Shown: positions 29,503-40,677 of the stretch, piece by piece | Layout of the letters: each line of letters begins with the position of its first letter | How positions within the stretch are numbered: the first letter of the stretch is position 1 | Assembly (NCBI GenBank): GCA_018105865.1 | Contig: CM030868.1 | Coordinates: forward strand, 3,820,031-3,884,030 | Length of the DNA: 64,000 nucleotides | DNA from: Metaphire vulgaris | Taxonomy: Eukaryota > Annelida > Clitellata > Crassiclitellata > Megascolecidae | Reading direction: 5' to 3' | The notes under the pieces: model-generated | What the model was told of the DNA's origin: nothing | Seen by the model: the letters and a program-made list of their open reading frames with translations, nothing else | The model's database searches: none | Made by a program: the position numbers and the translations under genes

Positions 29503-30320
29503 ACAAAGAGCTATGTCTTTCTGTCTTCATCTTCACCTTTGGTTGCTTTTTTCCCCTAACAATGCTGATATTATTTTAGCAATTTTTAATATTGTAGGCT
29601 GGTAAAACTTATAAATCCAACGTTATCGAGTGTTCTTACCTCGTTAAACGGCACAGAAAAGTCTTAACGTTGACAAAATCACTACCAGACAAACAGTTTG
29701 AATCGTCAAATATGTCGTCTGCGATTCGGGATTATTAGTTTCAACTTTCAAGACGCTGTTTCGGGACTCTGTGCACACTTCCTTCGACGACCAACTGTGC
29801 TTTTAGTTGGGCGAGTCGGCCACCGTCCCGTTTTTCTGAGATCCAACCCTATAGTAGGCCCCTATAGTAGGCGTGCGTTGTTCCCTTGCTTTCGTACTAT
29901 CGGACTTACGGCGTTGGCAGACGGCTATAATATTTGCCGAGTCTGTTTAATTATTAATCGTCTGTGTCTGTTGATCTTGTCAGTCGGGCAACAGCTTCGC
30001 GTGAGTGAAGTTTTTCCTCCCGAGGATTTGGAACGGCGTTGGGGGTGGGGTGGGGGTGGGGGTGACTTTTAGATGCGAAGAAGTGTCTTCGAATTTATGC
30101 GGCGCTTATCTTATAGCGTGGGTAGGCCTATAACGTGCTTTTAAAGTGGAAAGCCACTTATCCGTGCTGATAAATCGAGACACGGGCTTCGTTCGAGCAT
30201 GAACATTGATTATCAGTTGTGACAGAATAATACTGTTGCCCGTACGTAGACCCGTCATGTCATCCCAATATTTCTCGCATCGTGAACTCCGGCCGAGTGC
30301 ATCTGATACTGGCGTAACAG
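29503..30320. other. No gene recognised
   Basis: Low-repeat sequence. A 124-codon ORF at 29698-30072 (+) has no match I know and no flanking splice evidence. GGGGTGGGGTGGGGGTGGGGG lies at 30038-30062. Confidence 0.3.
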
Positions 30321-30507
30321 TGTTTTATACAGGCCTGTTAGGAGGAGAGATCCCCCCCAAAAAAAACAAACTCAAAACCCCTTACAAAAAAATCCCAGCA
30401 CTTACACAAATTTTTCATTGAACTGTGCATTTTCCCCTCCAACCAAGTCGATCCCCTCCCGAAAGCCTCAATCCCCCCAAAGGCCTGGAGTCTGGATAAA
30501 ACACTGC
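30321..30507. mobile_element. MITE, CAGTGTTTTATNCAGGCC family
   Basis: CAGTGTTTTATACAGGCCTG to GGAGTCTGGATAAAACACTG with a CCCC-rich interior. Confidence 0.7.
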
Positions 30508-30681
30508 TGGTGTAATATACATTACGCGAAAACTGTGCCGGATCAGGTCTAATAGCAGCTGTTATATTAATTTCGTATGCATCGGGTTGATGATGTCAGT
30601 ATAGACTAACAGCTGTCTAGTAGGCCTATCATCTGGCGGCATAGGCATAACAGCTTGGAACTAATATTCCACCTTAATAGG

Positions 30682-30981
30682 CAGTGGCGTTCCTAGGCTT
30701 GGCGTCAGGGGCGTAGCCAGGAATTTGATTTGGGAGGGTATAAATATTTTGGGTGGGTATAAATCTGAACTATAACCCACATAAAACATATAAAACATAT
30801 AAAACATATAAAACACATAACCACAGGTAAATTACATAAAAAACTTTAAGGTAGACTGATTTTGGGGGGTACATATACCGATACCCTGTGACAAGCAAAA
30901 AACTCTTAGTTCGGTGTCACCCCTCTACTGGGTGTCACCCGGTGCGGTCCGCACCCCGCACCCCTCCTAGCAACGCCACTG
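30682..30981. mobile_element. hAT-type MITE with perfect target duplication and a nested element
   Basis: CAGTGGCGTTCCTAGG to CCTAGCAACGCCACTG with TTAATAGG at 30674-30681 and 30982-30989. A second element (CAGGGGCGTAGCCAGG, GTATAAATATTTTGGGTGGG) begins at 30706 inside it. Confidence 0.85.
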
Positions 30982-31092
30982 TTAATAGGCCTATACTGTC
31001 TTAGATCACTCTACTGTGTTCAGGACATAGCGGAGTTGAATATTGTTAGGATTGCAAAAGGCTGGATATAATTGATTGGAAAAAACTCACTT

Positions 31093-31735
31093 GCAGGGTG
31101 CGATCTGTGATCTCAGTGTTGGATTTCTGAAATTTGAGCTGGGGGGTTGAGGACTGAAATCCAATGATTGACAGAAACTGCATGTACCCGATATGCAATT
31201 GTTTGGGGGTTGCAAAGTTAGCTGGGGGTTCAACTCCAACACTGTGTGATCTGGAGTCAGTGGCGTAATCAGGATTTTAAAAGGGGGGTTACGAATGACC
31301 ATTCCTAACTTCGAAAAATCCTGACAAGTAAAAAAGGTCGTCACCTATTATTTTGCTTGATTACGTTAGTTATGTAGCTACAGTCTATATTATGAGCACG
31401 CGGACAGCACCTATATATCTATATTGATATTTTCTTTGCCCTTTTTGACATTTTTAACCCGATTTTGGCGCCATCCACCCACAGAATAGTAATGCGCAAT
31501 ACAAATCTTTTTGTCGGGAAACCAAGGGGGTTAACCACCTCCTTGGCTACGCCACCTTCTGAAGCAGTGGGGTGGTAATATACTGACGGCGAATGAATTT
31601 TCCTGTCACAGTGATGGGGAAGATTATCTTCCTTGATTTGGCTGGGGTGTCAGCAGCCACCTATCTGGGGGATGTAGTGTTGGGCAGTGGGGAGGAAAAT
31701 TCCCTCCTATCCCACCCTACAAATCGCACCCTGCT
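31093..31735. mobile_element. Stack of nested MITEs
   Basis: An outer CAGGGTGCGATCTGTGATC element (31096) closes at CTACAAATCGCACCCTG (31735). Inside are a palindromic AGTGTTGGA..AACTCCAACACTG element (31114-31246) and a CAGTGGCGTAATCAGG..CTTGGCTACGCCAC element (31258-31555) with a GACAAGTAAAAAAGGTCGTC core at 31322. Confidence 0.65.
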
Positions 31736-31946
31736 CACTTGTCTCGACGGTGGTGATCTACAATGCCCTGCCAAATGCACTGCTGTGCGTCTAAGAGCTG
31801 ACGGACGACATGTTGCCAACAAGCGGTCGTCGCTGCGTTCGTTGAATTATGCACTTTTCTAAAAATCTAGGACGAGCAATAAATTCAACTGGCTATGTCA
31901 GAAAAAAGTAATGTTCTTCACGAACTCTCAAGGCTCCTAGGGCGAC

Positions 31947-32297
31947 AGTTTTATGCAGGTCTGTTAGAGTGAAGATCCCCCAAACCCAGGGGTGTAGCGA
32001 CAGGGGGGTATATCGGTATATATACCCCCCCAAAAAAAAATTTAATCAGTCTACCTTAAAGTTTTTTATGTGATTTACCTGTGGTTATATGTAGTTTATT
32101 ATGGTTTATAGTTAATATTTATACCCACCCAAAATATTTATACCCTCCCAAATCAAATTCCTGGCTACGCCCCTGCTCAAACCCCCTCAAAATCCATCCC
32201 CAAATTTTAGCAATTACACAATTTTTTGCTTTGAACCATGTCTCTACCTCTCCAGCCAAGCCATTTCCCCCAGACCTGGAGTCTGGCTAAAACACTG
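31947..32297. mobile_element. MITE interrupted by a second MITE
   Basis: Outer AGTTTTATGCAGGTCTG and GGAGTCTGGCTAAAACACTG; inner CAGGGGTGTAGCGACAGG (31987) to CTGGCTACGCCCCTG (32175), which carries GGTATATCGGTATATATACC and TTTATACCCACCC. Confidence 0.7.
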
Positions 32298-32953
32298 GGC
32301 GACGCTGATTTCCGTTTCAAGGCTCTCAGCCAGGCGACTGGTGCAAGTTACATGATACGTGGGGACCAGTGTTCTCATGCAATGCTCCTGTTTACTTCGC
32401 AGCTAAGCTGCTATTCAGTTGCTATCGCCATCTGGCGAATGAAGGATGAACGTGATGAGATAGTTCAAACCCCCCTTGGCTACGCCACTGATTGCCAACG
32501 TGGAACCGTCTCTAGACGCGAGGATCGACGTTTTGAGTAATGCTTGAGTAAAAACACGAGCTCTGTGGATATTTCTACCTCTGTTGATAGTTTTAGACTG
32601 TAAGAAAACTTATAAGCAACCCTCGATGAAATTTTTCGTTGATTTTTCAGGAATCTTACGACCAGTCTCTGCCAAAATATGGGGGCTTTACAACCAACTG
32701 AGCCCCTCGTGGCCATCTCAATATTAATCACTTTTCATATAAAGGGTATCTTGTAATGTTTTTCTTTGGGGGCGATCTTGTGCATGTCGATTCAATGCAG
32801 ATTAATTAACCGCCTATACATTACACTGTCTATAATAAAAGGATCACCAGAAACTAGAAAACGAATTGTCAGACAAAACACTACTTGAGATTATAGTTGC
32901 AAAAATGACTTTTGCATTATCAGTTGTCTGAGGCCAGTTCAAAATCAGCCAAA

Positions 32954-33142
32954 CAGGCGCGTAGCGACGGGGGATATATGGGTAGTCTATATATACCCCC
33001 AAATCAGTCAACCTTAAAGTTTTTTGTAATTTACATGTGGTTATATTATGTGGTTTATATGGTTTGTGTGGTTTATAGTTAAGATTTATACCCACCCAAA
33101 ATATTTATACCCTCCCAAATCAAATTCCTGGCTACGCCCCTG
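32954..33142. mobile_element. MITE, CAGGGGYGTAGCG family
   Basis: CAGGCGCGTAGCGACGG to CCTGGCTACGCCCCTG with TTTATACCCACCCAAAATAT; same family as 31987-32175 and 38843-39028. Confidence 0.75.
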
Positions 33143-34275
33143 CAGCCAAATGACAGCGAAGAACATTACTGTTTTTACGCGCTGTTCTTCGAAGATGCCA
33201 ATTGCAAATCGGCAGCTAGGCTATAGCGCATCGTCGCAGTGGGACAGATCCTGCCGTAAATAACTATAAGTATTTTCATACATCCAGTGAAATTGACTCA
33301 TCTCCTCTCTTAGTAAACTAATTGTATGCGGTTGGTTGGCTGAAGGAACGCATTTACACTCCATCTACACCGCGTATTGCGACCTACAGGCATCTTGAAC
33401 GCTGCGTTTATTGACATGTGCGACGCGTTTGACAGCGTTGATCAAGAAATTTACGTCGACGCCGGCACAGCGGGATAGCTTTTGGAGGGAGTAGCTAATT
33501 GCCAATGGAAAAGTGCGTCCCAGCTTCTTCCTCTTGGCAACGTCGCCTGACAGTTGCACTCTTTCGACGATCTTAGACCCCACTTCGAGAAATTAATTCC
33601 ACATTGGCATTCCAAGCGATGCAAGAGATGCAAGATCTGTCCCGCGCGGCACCTCATAGATAAGAATCGTCTTGCTATAAAGCGACCGCTCCGTCTCAGC
33701 TACAGACGTCCAAGTGATTAAACCGAGAAGAAAGAAGGTCGCGTGAAATACTGAGTGGGAAATGTGATGTTGATAGTTGGTCCTCGTTCTTCTTATTCGT
33801 CGAGAAAAACGCCGAAGGTTGATAGAAACGGTTGTCTGCTTCTGTCCTACACTTCATCCAAAGATCTTCGCAATTAATAAGGTAACTGCCAGAAATTTTT
33901 AGCGTAATATTTTGAAACCACTCAAGGTTAGGAATCAGAAAGTTTTCTAGAATAAGAAGCAGTTCTGCATCTGTCAGTAATTAATGAAGAATTTATCTAA
34001 TAAATCAATCAAAATTTTTTTCAATTCTTTTAACTAGACAGGTAGACAGATAGACAGATTTTTATTAATAGATTGGCAGACAAAGATATTATCAGAATGG
34101 TTTGAGAGTCGAACTAGTACTGAGGAGGAAGAGAATCAGATCAGTGGAGGAAGAATTTCCAATTGTTACATTAGCCTAAATAAGTTAGTTAAATAAGTAA
34201 TATCAGCGTGACACTTCTCCCTTGATAGGTATAGAGTAGGCCAGTCGGGGAAGTCAGTAAGCAGTGGGAAGGTAT
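33143..34275. other. No gene recognised
   Basis: ORFs of about 70 codons on the - strand (33365-33657) share no motif I know. 34020-34060 has a short GACAGATAGACAGA repeat. Confidence 0.3.
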
Positions 34276-34458
34276 CAGTGGCGTAGCCACGGAAGGGTTG
34301 GGGTTAAAACCCCCTTGACGCCGAAAAAATTTTTTTTATGTATTTCCATGCAATTTTTGTTTTTTGAGGCGATTTTTGGCGATTTTGGGGCGAAACCCCC
34401 TTGGCGGTTATCGACGAACTTTTTCAAACCCCTTTCGGAAATCCTGGCTACGCCACTG
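34276..34458. mobile_element. hAT-type MITE, CAGTGGCGTAGCC family
   Basis: CAGTGGCGTAGCCACGG to CCTGGCTACGCCACTG; flanks GAAGGTAT and AAAGGTAT. Confidence 0.8.
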
Positions 34459-34689
34459 AAAGGTATTTCCCCAATCCCCTACGAATACCACACTGAGTAG
34501 GCCGTAATGGAAGTTACTTATAGATAAGCTTATTAATTAAGATTGGCTAATAATCCAACAAATTAAGGTTGGTTTATAACCTTATAAATTAAGATTTGCT
34601 TAGAATCGTGTACAGTAAATCTTGTGACACGTTGAGGATGACTGGGGAGTGGGGATGCATCCCACGCCAATTTTTTGCTTGTCATCGGG

Positions 34690-35768
34690 GTTTGACGCTG
34701 GGTGTTTGTACACAAAATTGGCTGCCAAACTGAAGTCCTGTGGAATAAGGGGCAATATTCTCAGATGGATTGAAAATTGGTTGAAGGGAAGAAGACAGAA
34801 GGTTGGCATTAGGGAGGCCATTCGCAATGGGCAAGAGTTATCAGTGGAGTGCCTCAGGGCTCAGTGCTTGGGCCATTGCTTTTTCTAATATATATAAATG
34901 ATATCGATGAAGGATTACTGTCCAAAATTTCAAAGTTTGCCGATGACACAAAGTTATGCAGAAATATAGACTCGATGATGCAAAAATTTTACAAGAAGAT
35001 CTAAGGAAATTGTTTCAGTGGTCTGTGGACTGGCAGATGCTTTTCAATATTGATAAATTCTGTAATGCATGTTGGGAAGTCTAATAATGGTAATGAATAT
35101 TCTTTAGGGGAAGGTTCTAACCACAACAGAAAAAGAAAGAGACTTGGGGATAATCACCCATAGAAGTATGAATCCATCTCACCAATGCATGGAGGCAGCA
35201 AAAAGGGAAACCAAATGTTGGGAATGGTGAAAAGGACAATTGTGAGTCGACAAAGAGATAATCATTAAACTTTATAAGTCATTAGTAAGCCTCATCTGGA
35301 ATACTGTGTTCAGGCTTGGAATCCATTCTTGAAAAAAAGATATAGAACTTTTTTAGAAAAGTGCAAAGACGAGCAACGAAGATGGTCAATGGGTGCCATA
35401 ATTTAAGCTACGAAAAAGACTTCAATTGACAACATTAGAAAGGAGAAGAGAAAGAGATTTGATAGAAACATACAAAATAATGACTGGGAAAGTAGATGTG
35501 CCATATGATCGATTCTTTACATTTGGCACACTATAGCAGCACAAGAGGCCACAAGTGCAAAATGTTTAAGCAGAGGGTTGGTCCAAGAAAGAAAAACTTT
35601 TTTAGTGCAAGGGTTGTGGACAAATGGAACAGTTTGGACGAGGTGGGAGTGACAGTTGAAACAGTGAACGGATTCAAAGGCTATCTAGATAAACTAGGTT
35701 ATTGAATGCAGATGGTTTTTTCACACAGGCTTGTTTTCCAAACCACTTTCACATTATTATTATTATTA
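34690..35768 (+). mobile_element. CR1/L2-like LINE relic with reverse transcriptase motifs and 3' hairpin
   Basis: Frames read [32 protein letters not shown] and FADDTKLC (the RT catalytic Asp-Asp motif), then PYDRFFT, RGHKCKMFKQRVGPRKKNFF and WNSLDEVGV..GYLDKLGY. The 3' end has TTTTCACACAGG..CCAAACCACTTTCA and ATT repeats. Several frameshifts make it inactive; the endonuclease half is missing. It interrupts a MITE whose halves lie at 34637-34690 and 35775-35962. It is the most complete LINE here and defines the tail unit seen elsewhere. Confidence 0.85.
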
Positions 35769-35774
35769 AATTGA

Positions 35775-35962
35775 GCTGATGACCTTTTTTGCTCGTCAGC
35801 CTTTTACAGAAACTTTTATATACATTTGTCGGGGGAAATACTAGTCGTTAATGATCGTTTTTTGTTTTTCAACCTTTTTCGGGATTTCATTTAATCCCTC
35901 CCCCACCAACTTCCTAAAAATCCCTTGCATCCCCCACCAAGAATTCTTGGAACAGCCACTGA
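35775..35962. mobile_element. Right half of a MITE split by a LINE
   Basis: GACCTTTTTTGCTCGTCAGCC, CCCCCACCAACTTCC and AAGAATTCTTGGAACAGCCACTG match the right part of 29256-29500. The left half (GGGGATGCATCCCACGCC) is at 34637-34690. Confidence 0.6.
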
Positions 35963-36034
35963 TTGAGTGCCTACGATAGAACTATACAATGGATTTCTTT
36001 ATGTTTCTTCTCCTTCTTTTTCCGTGGATAGGAA

Positions 36035-36570
36035 ATGGCGATACGGAACCTCGGTCAACGCAGCAGCGTCGCCCTTCTCCTGATCCTCTTCTGCCTCGAC
36101 GGTCACCTCAGCGGCGCCGACCACCATCCCTTCTGCCTGTCGAACTGCGCCCCGGTGAAGCTGCGGGCGTTGCACATCAACTGCCTTCTGAGCTGCGACC
36201 AGGAGCTGGCCGGCGCCTTCTACCGCGCCGGACGGAGGGACGCTTCCTCCTCCTCCTACCTCCTCGGCTACGGAGGGGGAGACGAGGAGAGGGACGAGGT
36301 GGAGTCGATCGAGCTCCCCTTCGACGACGTGATCCTGAGGGAACCGAGGGACAGAAGCGCCTTCGTCCGCATCGGGAAGAGGGACGTCTCGTCCCTGATG
36401 AAGAGGAGGGACGAGTTCGTGAGGATAGGAAAAGGCGATCCGAGGCACATCAGCAGGGCGCCGTTCCTCCTCAGTCGAACCTACCGTAAGAAGGAGTAAT
36501 AATCAGTGGCGTAACCAGGAATTTGATATGGGGGGGGGTTATAAATGTTATTGGGGAATAATAATAATAA

Positions 36571-36623
<53 letters not shown>

Positions 36624-38463
36624 GAAGAAGAAAAGAAGAAGAAAAGAAGAAGAAGAAGGCGGTTTAGAGTGGTTCAGTAGGTTCTGCCCTGTGTGAGAAC
36701 CACTATTTCACCCATCCATTCACGCCCATAAGGGTCTTGCTGTGTAGTGTGCAATCTCATTCTTTGCCCACTTATTCCCTGGTAGTTTTGCTCACGCAAT
36801 CACTTTCAAATAACAGGACCTTGCAGTGCACCATACTCATAGCAGAGATGATAGCGGGTCACTCAGAATGACCCCCCCCCCCATTCTGATTGGGACTGGT
36901 CGTGAGATTTGCGCAAAGCGTTTTCTTTACCCATGGCTGCTCAAGCACAGAAAATGCAAAGCTCTTTGCTTTCTGCGCTATGGGAAAGTAATTTATGGAC
37001 CTCATAACAAGGTCCCCATAAGACAGGGTTTAAACCCAAACATTTTGGAACCGCGGCCCACTTCAGCGATGATTTTACACGTGCCCCGACCCTAACCATA
37101 GCATGTGAAATTTTTTTTAAAAATGCATTAGGCCATCTGAAGAACGCTAGCTGCAAAGATTATCTGAGTTTTAAATAAATGGCGAAACAAAAGCTCTGAT
37201 TCGATTCGAATGAAAATATGGCAAATATTTTATTAAAAAGTATTCATATTTTACCAAATAAAACAAAATGAAAGAAATAGATATTGAAATTTCTTAAAAT
37301 GTTCTATTTTAAATTTGCCAGGTACACACCTTTCTTACGCGCCTTAAAAATCCTATGAGTGTTGAAAAATCGCTTAACCGCCGGGTTCCATGCCAATCGT
37401 ATTGTTATTGGAGTTTCAGAGCAACATGGTCAGAACGCGCCTTCCTTGCGTTATTGAGAAATATGGTTGATCTTTAAAAGCAGCCTGGGTTTCCCAGGCT
37501 TGTTGGAACTGTCCGACCCACATCAGCGGATTTGTAACATGCCGGGATACTGCAAACTTATTGTCAACTAAAATTGGATAAAATACTAATCTATTTAATA
37601 TAAGTCGTGTATGGACGATTGCAGGCATACAAATTTTTTAAAACATAAGCCTATACTTGCAAATTTCAAGGCTTGTGACATTGAGGTATAATGGTATTGG
37701 CTAGAAAATGACTATTTTGATTCTAATTTCGTGACATCACCCACAAGACTGTGGGGCCGCCCAGAGAAATTCCGGGCCCTGAACAAAAAAAAATGCTAGA
37801 AAAATTTATCAAGTCTCCGAAAAAACCTGACAAGCAAAAAAACGTTATCAACTCTCCAAAAACCAAAAACAGCCTGACAAGCAAAAACCTTATCGTCACC
37901 GGATCTGGGCCCATGAAAACCCACAAGACTGAGCCCTGCACCCCACTCCTCAGGCCTGAGACTCCCTCGGGGTCGCGCGACCCACAGTTTGGGAAACGCT
38001 GCCAGAAGACATCTACCTGCACGGCGTTCACTTGCCACCTTTGCCGGGCTTGCCATTTACCTGTCCAGGTGGTCTGAGCGATGCCGACGGAGCGGACAGA
38101 CAGCTGCTCGACCAACCGGCAGAGATCGAAAAACGGAAGACGGTCTTGGTTCCGGTTTCCGGTTCCATAAAACGCCCGAGCGCTTTCGTCCGAATCGGAA
38201 AGCGCCAGAAACCGGAAGACGACGAAGCAGGAAACCTTCTCGTGCCCCAACCGGCCCCTTCCGGCGGAAACCCCGAGTACGACGCCATCAATCGTGCTGC
38301 TGCTTCAGCTGCTGAATCAGCAGCAGACGGCCTCTATCCTCGAGCAGACGACACGCCGGGCGAACAGGCGGACAAGAAGGCGTCGGCGTTCGTGAGGATC
38401 GGGCGCGGCAGGGGAGCGGCCTTCGTGAGGATCGGAAAGTCCGAACCCGGCTCCAAGAAATAG
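36035..38463 (+). CDS. FVRIamide-type neuropeptide precursor, two coding exons
   Basis: Secreted prepropeptide predicted to yield C-terminally amidated FVRIamide peptides. Exon 1 is 36035-36485, exon 2 38069-38463; donor GTAAGA and acceptor CTGTCCAG join in phase (CGT codon) to give 281 residues. Residues 1-27 are a signal peptide with a VALLLILF core. Residues 34-54 hold four cysteines, C-x3-C-x11-C-x3-C. FVRIG units end at residues 104 (SAFVRIG-KR), 122 (DEFVRIG-K-G), 194 (PSAFVRIG-KR after KR), 262 (ASAFVRIG-R-G after KK) and 273 (GAAFVRIG-K-S). Gly supplies the amide; KR, KK and KRR are convertase sites. A pyrimidine-rich AG at 36030-36031 just before the ATG suggests a 5'UTR intron. The family is known from spiralians (FVRIamide/FxRIamide). 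If the intron is retained, exon 1 reads on to a stop at 36497-36499 (154 residues, two peptides). The single-gene model rests on phase agreement and on the lack of a signal peptide in the second ORF. Confidence 0.88.
36505..36712 (-). mobile_element. MITE end followed by reverse hairpin-LINE tail
   Basis: CAGTGGCGTAACCAGGAATTTG (36505) is one end of a MITE without a visible partner. At 36552-36712 the - strand reads AGTGGTTCTCACACAGGGC..CTGAACCACTCTAAACC followed by TTC and ATT repeats. Both sit at the start of the FVRIamide intron. Confidence 0.65.
37020..38003. mobile_element. hAT-like remnant, CAGGGTTTAAACCC..GTTTGGGAAACGCTG
   Basis: ACAGGGTTTAAACCCAAACATTTTGGAACCGCGGCCC at the left (shown with the shared CCCAAAC..TTTTGGAACCG word) and GCGACCCACAGTTTGGGAAAC at the right. 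A shorter copy spans 40194-40485. Two GACAAGCAAAAA cores lie at 37826 and 37876. It ends about 66 bases before FVRIamide exon 2. Confidence 0.5.
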
Positions 38464-38782
38464 GGAGAACGTGATACCACTGGAAGCAAAATCACTTCGA
38501 ACCCGATTGCAATAGTATGTACACTGGACACGTTGACAAAACAGTCCCAAATACAACGATAGATTAAAGATACCATGTTACAGACGATTAAACTAAAGTT
38601 GTGCTGCAATTCTGCATGTAAATTCTTATATTTTTATAGTTGGACATACGTGTAGGCCTATGGTTTAACTCTAATTTGCATCTGGGCCTACAGGCCTTAC
38701 AGTTATTAAAACACTTGAGCTTTTTCTGGTCGTCTAAAGTCTAGCCATCTAATGTAGGCCTATAGCATCTCTTGTTTGTCAC

Positions 38783-38788
38783 TAAATA
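38783..38788 (+). terminator. Candidate polyadenylation signal of the FVRIamide gene
   Basis: AATAAA about 320 bases after the stop codon and just before a MITE at 38843. It is the first such hexamer I see downstream. Confidence 0.4.
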
Positions 38789-38842
38789 AACCTTAATGCA
38801 GGTTCTGCACATTCAGAATTTGGCCTATTTAATGATTGGGTG

Positions 38843-39028
38843 CAGGGGCGTAGCCAGGAATTTGATTTGGGACAGTATAAATATTTTGGGTGGGCATAAA
38901 TCTTAACTATAAACCACATAAGCCATATAAATCACATATAACCACATGCAAATCACATAAAAACTTTAAAGTAGACTGATTGGGGGGGGGGTATATATAC
39001 CGATATATCCCCCGTCGCTACACCCCTG
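38843..39028. mobile_element. MITE, CAGGGGCGTAGCC family, perfect 8-bp target duplication
   Basis: CAGGGGCGTAGCCAGG to CGTCGCTACACCCCTG; ATTGGGTG at 38835-38842 and 39029-39036. Confidence 0.85.
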
Positions 39029-39074
39029 ATTGGGTGACATTCCTATGAATTGAACCCAATTAATTAATTATAGC

Positions 39075-39236
39075 GTGTTGGAGTTGTGAAATTTCAGCTG
39101 AGGGGGAGGGGGTTGAGGGCTGAAATTCAATGAATGACAAAAACTGCATACTGTATACCCAATATGCGATTTTTGGGAGGGTTGCAAAGTTAGCTGGGGG
39201 TTCAACCCTCCTCCCCGGCAACTCCAACAACACTGA
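39075..39236. mobile_element. Palindromic MITE, GTGTTGGAGTT family
   Basis: GTGTTGGAGTTGTGAAATTTC to CAACTCCAACAACACTG (arms shown in part), with GCAAAGTTAGCTGGGGGTTC as in 31114-31246. Confidence 0.6.
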
Positions 39237-39294
39237 TTATAGATGGTCTATGTTTACCACTTATAATTAATTACAAGTCCATTGATTTGATATA

Positions 39295-39307
39295 TTATTA
39301 TTATTAT

Positions 39308-39358
<51 letters not shown>

Positions 39359-39360
39359 CA
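39295..39360 (+). repeat. ATT/AGT microsatellite
   Basis: Short ATT then about 50 bp of AGT. It is followed by a LINE-tail-like CATTAAACTGACAATTTCTTG, shared with 46120-46150. Confidence 0.85.
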
Positions 39361-40047
39361 TTAAACTGACAATTTCTTGTGTGCCATTTTGCCAAATGTC
39401 AGGAGCAAGGGCAGAATACATTCTCAAACACCACAACAGCTCCCAGCCAGGATCGGGTCATTGTGGCTAAAGTACACCAAAGCACTACATCATGGATGGG
39501 GTCTAGACTCAAATTGAGATGCTGCATTAAGAATGTCACAGATTACACTACTTTTTGAGAGGCTACCATAGGGAAGGTATAAGGGTTGAGCCCCCCACTT
39601 TTTCATCCAAGCTTATGCTAAATGAATTCAATGCCTACAGCGCAACTGCACTCGGATTTTTAAGCCAGTGCCAAAATACACATATACATACATACAAACA
39701 CGCACATACAATTAGTTACATTTATTTTCTTACCGGTACAGGTTAGAAACCCTCAAACCAGCATGGAATGTATGTAACATAGAATAAACACAAAAAAGTG
39801 AAAGACCAAACATTATTCTGTCCAGTTTGCATACCTCAAAATAAACAAAATCTAGCTAAGTTTGTTCTTGCAAACTCTATGCAAAATTAACCTTTAAATA
39901 AATCAGAGTTTAAAACTCTGTTCCAGTTTCTTCTAATTAATGAAACAATATTATTATTAATACAATATTAAGTGCACTGTATAACATCATATAAAGTACA
40001 CAACACAATTTATCTTGCAAGAAAAAGAACCATTTATGAAACTAAAT

Positions 40048-40048
40048 G

Positions 40049-40090
<42 letters not shown>

Positions 40091-40091
40091 C
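40048..40091 (+). repeat. ATC array
   Basis: 14 to 15 copies of ATC. Confidence 0.9.
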
Positions 40092-40493
40092 CAAGCACAA
40101 TATGACATTTGCAAAATTTAAAAGTTATCACGTTAAACTGGGTTATATAACATTGAGAGTGGTTATCACACATGCTAACAATATCCCCTAAACCAGGGTT
40201 CAAACCCAAACTTTTTGGAACCGTGACCCATTTCAGCAGTTTTGTTACGTGCTGCAACTCTGCAAACTTAGTGTAAAGTAAAAATGAATAAAGCACTAAT
40301 CGTCTTAACACAAGTCATGCATGGATTGCATGTTTATGGATTTCTTAAAACTAGGTCTTGCAACATTTCAAGATTATGTCAGAAAATGCCTACTTTTGAA
40401 TCTAAATTTTCACTATCCCACAAACCATTAATTAGACTGAGCCTAGCGACCCACTTTTGGGCAACAACCCAGTTTGGGAAGTACTGTTCTAAA

Positions 40494-40677
40494 CAGTGGC
40501 GGCTCCAGGATTTGGCAAGTGGGGGGGAGGCGTTGGGGTGGCAACTTCTAATCATGAGGCCAACCATTTGTTGGTATGTATGTAGCATTATAAGCATAGG
40601 GTCCCAACAGGGGGGCCACTGGAGGGGGGCTGGCACTCAATAGGGGAGCACAGGCTCCCCCGGTGGAGCCACCACTG
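40494..40677. mobile_element. hAT-type MITE with perfect target duplication GTTCTAAA
   Basis: CAGTGGCGGCTCCAGG to GTGGAGCCACCACTG; GTTCTAAA at 40486-40493 and 40678-40685. It inserted beside or into an older CAGGG..GTTTGGG element that ends here. Confidence 0.9.

Noticed and set aside
29698..30072. 124-codon ORF on the + strand
   Set aside because: No family match, no signal peptide or splice support; ends in a G-rich low-complexity tract.
33365..33657. Overlapping - strand ORFs of about 70 codons
   Set aside because: No recognisable motif; different frames overlap with equal length, as expected by chance.
38028..38315. Alternative-frame ORFs across FVRIamide exon 2, both strands
   Set aside because: Shadows of the GC-rich neuropeptide exon; only one frame carries the repeated FVRIG units.
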